This document shows, piece after piece, positions 1 through 6,000 of a DNA stretch of 13,263 bases. Source of the DNA: Chloroflexota bacterium (GTDB lineage: Bacteria; Chloroflexota; Dehalococcoidia; E44-bin15); the NCBI GenBank assembly GCA_015222405.1, contig JADFVG010000072.1, positions 1-13,263 on the forward strand, written 5' to 3'. The stretch's first letter is position 1; each line of letters begins with the position of its first letter. The notes beneath the pieces are model-generated. The model was not told the DNA's origin, did not search any database, and worked only from the letters and a program-made list of their open reading frames with translations. The translations under genes and the position numbers were made by a program.

Positions 1-38
1 AGGGGTACATAAGCACCGTAAGAAGTAATCCCTACCAT
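1..38 (-). CDS. HMG-CoA-synthase-like protein, N-terminal end only
   Basis: Reading leftwards from an ATG at 38, the sequence encodes MVGITSYGAYVP and then leaves the window. A good Shine-Dalgarno site (AAAGGAGAT, plus coordinates 43-51) sits 4-6 bases upstream, and a well-formed promoter (72-100) lies behind it, so this is a real gene start. The peptide matches my memory of the N-terminus of hydroxymethylglutaryl-CoA synthase / thiolase-fold condensing enzymes from Chloroflexota and archaea, whose first strand is usually MVGI-SYGAY-P. Such enzymes condense acetyl-CoA with acetoacetyl-CoA, or act as KASIII-like relatives. With 12 codons the family call is a pattern match only; the existence of a gene start is firmer than its identity. 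It is divergent from the TauE/SafE gene. Confidence 0.5.
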   Translation of the reverse strand, partial: MVGITSYGAYVP

Positions 39-71
39 CTAGATCTCCTTTCCTTATAAATTGCCGCCAGC

Positions 72-100
72 AGAATAACATATCGGAAAAGCAGAGTCAA
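72..100 (-). promoter_or_regulatory. Sigma-70-type promoter of the leftmost gene
   Basis: On the minus strand TTGACT (95-100) and TATTCT (72-77) are separated by exactly 17 bases. The predicted start near 65 would give a leader of about 27 bases before the ATG at 38. Position, spacing and the following Shine-Dalgarno site all agree. It lies back to back with the 136-164 promoter, with 35 bases between the two -35 boxes, so one regulator bound between them could affect both genes. Confidence 0.55.
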
Positions 101-135
101 TCCCATCTCCTCATCGGGCAAACTCAGACGGCAAA

Positions 136-164
136 TTGATGTTAGCACCGTGGGCCATTATAAT
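136..164 (+). promoter_or_regulatory. Sigma-70-type promoter of the TauE/SafE gene
   Basis: TTGATG (136-141) and a perfect TATAAT (159-164) are 17 bases apart. Transcription would begin near 171, giving a leader of about 60 bases. That leader contains the short perfect inverted repeat TGGCC-ATA-GGCCA (204-216) immediately before the AAAGGGGG ribosome-binding site (218-225), so the small hairpin could affect translation. Confidence 0.6.
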
Positions 165-230
165 ACCTAAACAGCGCCAGAGTAGCTCGTAGCCGTTGTC
201 CTTTGGCCATAGGCCATAAAGGGGGCCAGT

Positions 231-971
231 TTGTCAGCAGAAGAGTTAGTGCTGGGATGCTTTGCTGTGTTGGTGGCGGCCTTCACCAGGAGCGTTACAG
301 GCTTTGGCTCTGCCCTTGTTGCCGCTCCGCTACTCCTCCTCGTGCTGGAAGCAAAATCGGTGGTGGTTATCAATATTGTCCTCGGGATCATCATGTGCCT
401 CCTCATATTGTGGCAGTCAAGGCATCATGTGAGGGTGAGAAAGATAACGGTCATGGGGATAGGCAGCATCTTTGGCGTGCCCATAGGCGCCTACATACCG
501 TCACTGGTGAGCGCATCGACATTAAAGTTGACCATTGCCACGTTGGTGGTCGTCTTCGCCATCCTTCTAGCACTGGGGCATTCCCGACAGTTCAAAAGGG
601 AGCGCACCGGCTTCGGCATTTCGGGGTTCATCAGCGGAATACTCACGAGTAGCACCAGCCTTGGCGGCCCACCAGTAGTGCTTTTCCTCCTCAACCAAGG
701 TTGGGACAAGGAGCCCTTCCGGGCCAGCCTGGCAGGGTACTTTCTATTTTCTGGCATGATAGCCCTAGGTGCACTGGCCTTCACAGGCGTGATGACGACC
801 AGCATGTTGGGTACAGCTGCTGCCCTGCTCCCTGCCTTATTGCTCGGCTTTTACCTAGGGATTAAAGTATTGCCTCGGGTGGACGCCAATCTCTTCCGCA
901 GAATCGCTATATCCGTTGTGTTAGTGTCTGGACTCGTAGCCATAATAACTGCCATTGTAGAGCTTTTCTGA
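231..971 (+). CDS. TauE/SafE-family membrane transporter (sulfite/organosulfonate exporter type)
   Basis: A 246-residue, almost wholly hydrophobic protein with about seven or eight membrane segments, the usual size for this family. The two family repeats are visible: TGFGSALVAAPLLLL near residue 24 and GILTSSTSLGGPPVVLFLL near residue 140, the latter followed by the characteristic polar turn NQGWDKEPFRA. TauE/SafE proteins move sulfite, sulfoacetate or other small organic anions across the inner membrane; the substrate here cannot be read from sequence. The start is TTG: an in-frame TAG at 210-212 excludes anything longer, no ATG occurs before residue 50, and AAAGGGGG lies five bases upstream. 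No sulfur-metabolism gene is adjacent, so context does not help. The gene has its own promoter and appears monocistronic. Confidence 0.88.
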   Translation: MSAEELVLGCFAVLVAAFTRSVTGFGSALVAAPLLLLVLEAKSVVVINIVLGIIMCLLILWQSRHHVRVRKITVMGIGSIFGVPIGAYIPSLVSASTLKLTIATLVVVFAILLALGHSRQFKRERTGFGISGFISGILTSSTSLGGPPVVLFLLNQGWDKEPFRASLAGYFLFSGMIALGALAFTGVMTTSMLGTAAALLPALLLGFYLGIKVLPRVDANLFRRIAISVVLVSGLVAIITAIVELF

Positions 972-1014
972 GGGTTGCAAGCCCAAATTCAGTCCCCCGG
1001 GCGGCGTCAACCCT
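971..1014 (+). terminator. Nested inverted repeat after the TauE/SafE gene, possible terminator
   Basis: AGGGTTG (971-977) pairs with CAACCCT (1008-1014), and inside it GCCC (981-984) pairs with GGGC (999-1002). The stem begins at the last base of the TGA stop codon. No uridine run follows, so it is not a classical intrinsic terminator; it could be a factor-dependent stop, a 3'-end protecting structure, or chance. Confidence 0.3.
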
Positions 1015-1052
1015 ACTATACATAACATAGAGCAGGGCCAAAGGGGAACTTT

Positions 1053-1080
1053 TTGCCGATGAAGGTCGTCTTTATATATA
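1053..1080 (+). promoter_or_regulatory. Candidate promoter / TATA-like element upstream of the DUF3160 gene
   Basis: TTGCCG (1053-1058) lies 16 bases before TATATA (1075-1080), within an alternating stretch CTTTATATATAAGG (1070-1083). The -35 box is weak. The AT block also resembles an archaeal TATA box, although its distance to the ATG (about 30 bases) fits either reading. The ribosome-binding site ahead of the ATG is poor (CGGGGGC). Confidence 0.35.
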
Positions 1081-1111
1081 AGGCCAAAATCTGATAAACG
1101 GGGGCAACTCG

Positions 1112-3499
1112 ATGAAGGTGAAACTGCTGATTTCCTTGGCTCTAATCGGGATTATTCTTGTCAGTGGGTGCGTTGGCGGAAAGCCAGCTACCCTAAGCGT
1201 GCCATCCGCGGCAACCGGCGAGGTATCCAATCCAAAGCTAGCACTAGGATCACACTACAATCTAGAAGGTTTCACCCTTACTTTGAATGCCCCTGGTTAT
1301 TCGTTGCCCCTTGCCTTGGCAAAAATCGCAAACTTGCAAAATATCCAGTCCCAATTCCAATTGAAGGGTAACCAAAAGGAGCTCCTTGAAAACAACGGAT
1401 TTGTGGTTATACCCTGGCATGGCGATGACATTGTAGAGCCATACAAAGCTCTCAAGGAACGAGATATACCCATCTTTATAACCTCTGACACCTTGCTCCA
1501 TCTGTACCACATCCAGTTTAATGAAACGCTGAAGCGTATTGAGGAGGAAGAATTCTTCGACCAGCTTATCGACATGAGCAAGGCAATGCTGGAAAAGTCA
1601 ATCGAGGACTACGAGCGCTTTGAGGATTCAGAACTCAGGGAAGCAGCGAGGAGAAACGTGGCCTATTTTGCCGTAACCCTGAAGCTGTTGCAGACGCCAA
1701 CCGAAGGCTATGATGAGGACAAGGCAAGGGAGGAGATTGAGAAGTGGAACGAGGAGAATCCATGGGACCTTAAGGAGTTCGTGCCCATAAGAACGGTGGA
1801 TTTCGATATCCCGGACTGGGTCAAGAAAGAGGTAGATGAGGAGATCAAGAACATCGAGGAGCATCAGGGCTTCAAACCGAGTGCTATCTTTAATTCAGAC
1901 GGAGCCTGTAACTGCATGCTCGGGTGCTGTTACTGTGAAGACTACTCCCAGTATGTCCCCAGAGGGCACTATACCAGGAGCGAGGTGCTTAAGAGGTTCT
2001 TCAAGGCGATGATGTGGTATGGCAGGATGGCTTTCCTGCTCAAGGGCGGAGATGGCAATGAATGCATGCAGCCTGAACCGCCTTTAATTGCAGAGCAAGA
2101 TGCCAAGCTTGCCACTATTCAGGCAGCTTTGATTTCCGCCCGGATGCCTGATGTAGATGCCAACGGAGCGACGGCTCAGGAAATCTGGGACCGGATTTAC
2201 GCCGTTACCGCATTTTTCGTGGGTATAGCCGATGACCTCACCCCTTACGAATATCTCAGCGCCATAGAGAAGGTGTTTGGCACCGAGTTTCAAGCCACTG
2301 AACTGGCCGATGATGAGAAGCTGCTCAATCTTAAGGCCGAGCTGGCTCAGATGAGAAATCCGGAGATCTATGGCGGCTCAGGTATCTGTGTCGTCTACCC
2401 TCCGATAACCAAAGAGAAGCTTTACGAATGCTTGGCCAAGACCAAGGGGATGCGATTTATGGGGCAGAGGTTTGTACCCGATTCATACATGTTTCAGAAT
2501 CTGGTCTCCCCCGCTGTCGGCATGTATGTCGGCAGCGGCGAGCCCTTTACCATGAAGATGACCGATGCTGGGCCAGCAAGATGCTTCCCCAGAGGTCTGG
2601 ATGTGATGGCTGTCTTGGGCTCGGAGAGGGCTTACCAAATACTAGAGCAAGAGGGGGACACTGAATACCAGGGCATAGATACAAGCTACGATAAACAACT
2701 AAGCGAGCTTAAGAGCGAGTTCGACGCATTTGACATCGCAGATTGGAACCGAAATCTCTATTGGTCTTGGCTATATGCCCTGAAGCCATTGCTAAAGGAG
2801 TTTGGTGACGGCTATCCCACCTTCATGCAGACCCAGGCATGGCAGGACAGAGAGCTACAAGCGGCTCTGGCATCCTGGACTGAACTGCGGCATGATACTA
2901 TCCTGTACGCCAAGCAAAGCTACACCCCTGTTTGCAGCTCGGCTCCCCCACAGCCGCCGCCGGTTGTGGGCTATGTGGAGCCGGTCCCTGAGTTCTACGC
3001 CAGGATGCTGGCACTAACCACTATGACCAAAGAGGGACTGGCCGAACTCAACGCCTTAAACGAAACGGAGAGCTCACGGCTGGAGAGTCTGGAGAGCATC
3101 CTGAGGAGGCTGATTGAAATCGCCATGGATGAGTTGGAGAACAAAGAGCTCGATGAGGATGATTACCGATTCATCAGGGACTTCGGCGAGGAGCTTGACT
3201 CGATTATCGCCGGAGTCGAGGCGGAAGGGAAGGAAACTACCATAGTTGCCGATGTCCACACCGATGCCAACCCCCCAATGCAGGTCTTAGAAGAGGGCGT
3301 TGGCTATGTTGACCTGATCCTGGTGGCGTACAAGGTCCCTGATGGCAGAATCATCGTCGGCGCCGGGCCTGTTTTGAGCTACTACGAATTCAAGCACCCC
3401 ATAAGCGATAGACTCACCGATGAGGCGTGGCAGGAGATGCTGGAGAGTGGGGATGAGCCTGAAAGGCCTGCCTGGATCGAAAACTTCTATGCAGAATGA
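1112..3499 (+). CDS. DUF3160-family secreted lipoprotein
   Basis: A 795-residue protein beginning with a short basic N-terminus, a hydrophobic stretch and the lipobox LVSGC with the lipidated Cys at residue 20; it is therefore exported and membrane-anchored, with the bulk outside. The mature part shows hallmarks I associate with DUF3160: TSDTLLHLYHIQFNE near residue 130, YCEDYSQYVPRGHYT near 274, ELRHDTILYAKQSY near 592, GYVEPVPEFYARM near 620, and the C-terminal DVHTD (about 714) with GVGYVDLILVAY. The family has no known function and is found in archaea, Chloroflexota and other bacteria. An unusual cluster, CxCxxxCCxC (C266, C268, C272, C273, C275), precedes the YCEDY motif and could bind metal or form disulfides. 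A proline-rich linker (SSAPPQPPPVV) lies near residue 613. No catalytic assignment is justified. It appears to stand alone and is convergent with the next gene. Confidence 0.85.
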   Translation: MKVKLLISLALIGIILVSGCVGGKPATLSVPSAATGEVSNPKLALGSHYNLEGFTLTLNAPGYSLPLALAKIANLQNIQSQFQLKGNQKELLENNGFVVIPWHGDDIVEPYKALKERDIPIFITSDTLLHLYHIQFNETLKRIEEEEFFDQLIDMSKAMLEKSIEDYERFEDSELREAARRNVAYFAVTLKLLQTPTEGYDEDKAREEIEKWNEENPWDLKEFVPIRTVDFDIPDWVKKEVDEEIKNIEEHQGFKPSAIFNSDGACNCMLGCCYCEDYSQYVPRGHYTRSEVLKRFFKAMMWYGRMAFLLKGGDGNECMQPEPPLIAEQDAKLATIQAALISARMPDVDANGATAQEIWDRIYAVTAFFVGIADDLTPYEYLSAIEKVFGTEFQATELADDEKLLNLKAELAQMRNPEIYGGSGICVVYPPITKEKLYECLAKTKGMRFMGQRFVPDSYMFQNLVSPAVGMYVGSGEPFTMKMTDAGPARCFPRGLDVMAVLGSERAYQILEQEGDTEYQGIDTSYDKQLSELKSEFDAFDIADWNRNLYWSWLYALKPLLKEFGDGYPTFMQTQAWQDRELQAALASWTELRHDTILYAKQSYTPVCSSAPPQPPPVVGYVEPVPEFYARMLALTTMTKEGLAELNALNETESSRLESLESILRRLIEIAMDELENKELDEDDYRFIRDFGEELDSIIAGVEAEGKETTIVADVHTDANPPMQVLEEGVGYVDLILVAYKVPDGRIIVGAGPVLSYYEFKHPISDRLTDEAWQEMLESGDEPERPAWIENFYAE

Positions 3500-3537
3500 A
3501 AATCCGAACTGCTAAAGTGCTCTACAGAAAATAGGTT

Positions 3538-3553
3538 GTGGTCAAACGGCCAC
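3538..3553. terminator. Short hairpin between convergent genes
   Basis: GTGGTC-AAAC-GGCCAC forms a six-pair stem (one G-T pair) in the 83-base gap between the DUF3160 and Dph6-like genes. On the minus strand an A/T-rich stretch (AACCTATTTT) follows, so it may stop transcription of the Dph6-like gene; there is no good T-run on the plus side. Confidence 0.25.
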
Positions 3554-3582
3554 GAAGCCCTCAGCACTGGCAAGGCGTTCTG

Positions 3583-4248
3583 CTATCCTTTATGGACGAG
3601 CCTATACCGGCAAGTGTCCAAGAACCGGTAGTTGTCTCTTTCGATGGTTCTGCTCTGGATAATCTCTATTCTGGTACCAAAAATAGGCCCATCGACTACC
3701 AGGGTGTGGTATTCACCGTTCTCACCGCAAATGTCAATGTCCCTATGCCTTAGATAGTTCATAAAACCCCTGTCCACGCGACGTCCAATCCACTCTTGGC
3801 CAATGAACTCGGATTGTGCACTGACTATAAGGGCCTCAAAACCACTATCAATGAAATCGGATAGAACCTCTTCAGGGTTTTTCCCCCAAAGCGGCTCTAC
3901 AGCCTCAATGCCGAGCTCGCCACACACCCTTGCTACCCAATCCTTGTGTTCTTGCAAATATATGTCACCAAAAACCATTCCCTTTACGCCGCTAGGAATT
4001 AGACTTCGCACTGCCTCCTTGAACTCCTGCTCATACCCATCCCATGTGGTCTCCTTCTGCAAAAGGGGAATACCCATGGCTCGGCTCTGCTGTTGAATTA
4101 GCTTAGCTTCTGTACCATGAAAACTTACCCTCTGGAATTCCTTGGAAATGAAGTTCACAAGGTGGGAGACCTTGTATCCTTGACGCATCGCCTGATAACA
4201 GGCGAAACAACCGTCCTTGCCGCCACTCCAGGATGAAATGTAGCGCAT
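3583..4248 (-). CDS. Dph6-like ATP pyrophosphatase (diphthine-ammonia-ligase family, PP-loop)
   Basis: 221 residues with the complete signature of the COG2102/Dph6 family. The N-terminal PP-loop SWSGGKDGCFA (residues 6-16) binds ATP; the middle has GMVFGDIYLQEHKDW and EPLWGKNPEEVL; the C-terminal half has WIGRRVDRGF and the hallmark CGENGEYHT followed by VDGPIF. Family members adenylate a carboxylate and replace it with an amide. In archaea and eukaryotes this is the last step of diphthamide synthesis on elongation factor 2. Bacteria lack diphthamide, so a bacterial copy must use another substrate, which cannot be read here. I start it at 4248 (MRYISSW) because AAAGGA lies eight bases upstream and the family motif begins immediately; an in-frame ATG at 4323 would add 25 residues of unfamily-like sequence. 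It appears monocistronic. Confidence 0.85.
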   Translation of the reverse strand: MRYISSWSGGKDGCFACYQAMRQGYKVSHLVNFISKEFQRVSFHGTEAKLIQQQSRAMGIPLLQKETTWDGYEQEFKEAVRSLIPSGVKGMVFGDIYLQEHKDWVARVCGELGIEAVEPLWGKNPEEVLSDFIDSGFEALIVSAQSEFIGQEWIGRRVDRGFMNYLRHRDIDICGENGEYHTLVVDGPIFGTRIEIIQSRTIERDNYRFLDTCRYRLVHKG

Positions 4249-4564
4249 GAGGTTAGTCCTTTGATCTGTTTTCGTAGAGCATTCTAACGCTTGCCATTGT
4301 AGCTGTCTATATGGCTGCAACATGGAGAACTTTCCCCAGATTGATTGTGTTCAGAGTGCAGAGGTTCTATTTATTTCTAGAGTCGTCCCTGCAATGCCTT
4401 TCTAGCATCCCGAAAGATAACCTCATCTCAGAGAACATGGCGGGGAGAGCTTGACCCCTCCTGGCCTATAGTGGTAGGCTTTGGCCGCGAGCAACCGGAT
4501 GGAACTAAGGGTTGCCGCCCAAATGACATGAGAAATCCCGGCTCTAATTCTTAAGGGGGGAACG
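4249..4564. other. Intergenic region between divergent genes, no gene seen
   Basis: A 316-base gap separates the Dph6-like gene (leftward) from the MBL gene (rightward), so it must hold two promoters. I find only weak candidates. On the minus strand TACAAT lies about 45 bases upstream of the ATG without a properly spaced -35 box. On the plus strand TTGACC (4451-4456) is followed 18 bases later by TAGGCT. One 27-codon ATG frame (4321-4404) lacks a ribosome-binding site and is not called. The AAGGGGGG at 4553-4560 is the ribosome-binding site of the MBL gene. Confidence 0.5.
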
Positions 4565-5380
4565 ATGCAACAGATCGCCGATAATGTTTACGCCGAAACT
4601 GGGTTTCGAGGATGCAATCCTGGCTTTGTCGTCACCAAGGAAGGCGTGGTAATGATCGACACCCCCCAGATGCCCGCAGACGCAATAGAGTGGCGAGATG
4701 AAATCAGCAAGCACGGAGAGGTTCGCTACCTGATAAACACCGAGCCTCACGCTGACCACTTCACGGGGAATTACTTCTTCGAGGGTACAGTGGTGGCTCA
4801 TGAGGGCACCAGGGAAGCGATCTTGGCCGCCTCAGTGGACCAGTTAAAGGAACGCCTCAAGCTGATGGCCCCTGAGAGCCTTTCCCTTGTGGAGGGGTTT
4901 AGCTATCGCCCACCCGCGATCACCCTTTCCGAGCGGCTCACCCTCTACGTAGGCGATCACACCTTCCAGCTCATTAATCTCCCTGGGCACACGCCTTTCC
5001 AGGTGGCGGTTCATATTCCCGAGGAACGGGTGGTGTTCACTTCGGATAACGTGTTTGGTAAAGTTCAGGCCTGGCTCCACCAAGCCCTTCCCTTCGACTG
5101 GCTGGACTCGCTGAAGCGAATCCAGGAGCTGGACGCTGATGTGCTGGTTCCCGGACATGGTAGTATTTGTGACCAAAGTTACATCCCGGAGATGTATGCC
5201 TTTATCCAAGATTGGATAGATGCAGTCACTAGGGCCATTGACCAGGGAATGAGCCTGGAGGAGGCTCAGGACAAGATTTCCTTCCTCGACCGCTACCCCA
5301 TGGAAGGCGGGAGCGAGCCCATGGCACAGGAGGTGCAGCGCTGGAATGTGGCACGCCTCTACGAGGTGCTGAAAAAGTAA
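4565..5380 (+). CDS. MBL-fold metallo-hydrolase with a variant metal motif
   Basis: 271 residues with the metallo-beta-lactamase fold order. An N-terminal strand pair ends in GVVMIDTP (27-34); the metal motif is INTEPHADHFTGN (57-69), followed by LPGHT (His142), FTSDN (Asp161) and VLVPGHG (His198). The usual HxHxDH motif reads E60-x-H62-x-D64-H65, so the first zinc-ligand His is Glu; the remaining ligands are intact. Members cleave thioesters, lactones, phosphodiesters or other esters, or act as oxidoreductases; this glyoxalase-II/SoxH-like branch gives no substrate. A helical C-terminus follows (IQDWIDAVTRAI onward). The ATG is preceded by AAGGGGGG. Its last 22 codons and the following spacer recur at 12086-12173, so a close paralogue or second copy once existed. 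A DUF3795 gene starts 40 bases downstream and is probably cotranscribed. The protein has no signal peptide and is presumably cytoplasmic. Confidence 0.85.
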   Translation: MQQIADNVYAETGFRGCNPGFVVTKEGVVMIDTPQMPADAIEWRDEISKHGEVRYLINTEPHADHFTGNYFFEGTVVAHEGTREAILAASVDQLKERLKLMAPESLSLVEGFSYRPPAITLSERLTLYVGDHTFQLINLPGHTPFQVAVHIPEERVVFTSDNVFGKVQAWLHQALPFDWLDSLKRIQELDADVLVPGHGSICDQSYIPEMYAFIQDWIDAVTRAIDQGMSLEEAQDKISFLDRYPMEGGSEPMAQEVQRWNVARLYEVLKK

Positions 5381-5402
5381 AGGCCGGCAGATGACACTTC
5401 CC
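5315..5402 (+). repeat. Copy A of an 88-bp duplicated segment (MBL 3' end plus spacer)
   Basis: This stretch, the last 22 codons of the MBL gene including the stop plus 22 bases after it, aligns without gaps to 12086-12173 with 8 differences by my hand count (80 of 88 identical). Three of the five coding differences change the amino acid (Met to Val using two of the base changes, Glu to Asp, Lys to Glu) and one is silent. The shared part ends with ATGACACTTCCC, after which the two copies are unrelated. Confidence 0.9.
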
Positions 5403-5420
5403 AATTTGAAAGGAGGTTCC

Positions 5421-5837
5421 ATGGATTATACACAGATGACCGCACCTTGCGGGTTGGATTGTTTTAATTGCCCCATGTATTTGGCAACTGAGAATGAGGC
5501 GCTAAGAACCGCGATTTCCAAGAATTTGGGTATTCCTTTTGAACGGGCAATTTGCCGCGGATGTCGCAATGAGAACGGAACAATACCTTTTCTCAATATG
5601 ACTGAACCATGCAATGTTTATAAATGTATCGAGAATAAGGGTATTGATTTTTGCTGTGACTGTTCTGATTTTCCATGTGACCATCTTCATCCATACGCGG
5701 ACAAAGCATCTCTGGTGCCACATAATACCAAGGTTTTCAATTTGTGTTTAATAAAGAGGATGGGTTTGGAATCATGGGCAAAAACAAAGGCGAAAAGTGT
5801 CAAGGATACATACTTCAAAGGAACGTTTAAACTATAG
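5421..5837 (+). CDS. Cysteine-rich DUF3795-family protein
   Basis: 138 residues starting at 5421, where a near-perfect Shine-Dalgarno (AAAGGAGGT, 5409-5417) sits four bases ahead of the ATG; an in-frame ATG at 5391 would add ten residues and lies before that site. The N-terminus has the family hallmark PCGLDCFNCPMY (Cys10, 14, 17). Further pairs follow: CRGC (45, 48), C64 and C69, CCDC (78, 79, 81) and C86. These eleven cysteines suggest two zinc or iron-sulfur sites; the family is functionally uncharacterised. It ends with a basic, helical segment. Codon use is AT-rich compared with the preceding MBL gene, and the boundary coincides with the end of the duplicated segment, so it may have been joined to the MBL gene secondarily. 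Probably cytoplasmic. Confidence 0.8.
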   Translation: MDYTQMTAPCGLDCFNCPMYLATENEALRTAISKNLGIPFERAICRGCRNENGTIPFLNMTEPCNVYKCIENKGIDFCCDCSDFPCDHLHPYADKASLVPHNTKVFNLCLIKRMGLESWAKTKAKSVKDTYFKGTFKL

Positions 5838-5887
5838 CAAAAAGAAATGGGCGAAAGGCCCTGGAGGACCGAGCCAGATAGGTTGCG

Positions 5888-5916
5888 TTGACAAGGAGGC
5901 TGTAGCGGCATAAAAT
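5888..5916 (+). promoter_or_regulatory. Strong sigma-70-type promoter of the HpaB-family gene
   Basis: A perfect TTGACA (5888-5893) and TAAAAT (5911-5916) are separated by 17 bases, 11 of 12 consensus positions. Transcription would start near 5923, giving a leader of about 78 bases. The first 11 bases (TTGACAAGGAG) are identical to those of the promoter at 10952. Confidence 0.7.
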
Positions 5917-5917
5917 G

Positions 5918-5944
5918 TGCGCCAGGTGAGGTGCCTGCGCCAGG
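5918..5944 (+). promoter_or_regulatory. Direct repeat and hairpin at the HpaB-gene transcription start
   Basis: TGCGCCAGG occurs at 5918-5926 and 5936-5944, 18 bases apart, directly over and after the predicted start site. The interval can also fold as GCGC(C)AGG...CCTGCGC (5919-5940, one bulged C). Either an operator for a repressor or a leader hairpin is possible. The motif recurs inside the gene at 7033-7041. Confidence 0.3.
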
Positions 5945-6000
5945 ATTCTTACACGGACATATGGACTTCACCCAATTTACAATACAAGGAGTGGAACAAA

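Noticed and set aside
203..652. 149-codon frame overlapping the TauE/SafE gene
   Set aside because: Different frame, non-membrane-like Arg/His-rich product; the TauE/SafE frame carries the family motifs.
4844..5422. 192-codon open frame opposite the MBL gene
   Set aside because: Overlaps a complete MBL-fold protein and contains no recognisable motif.
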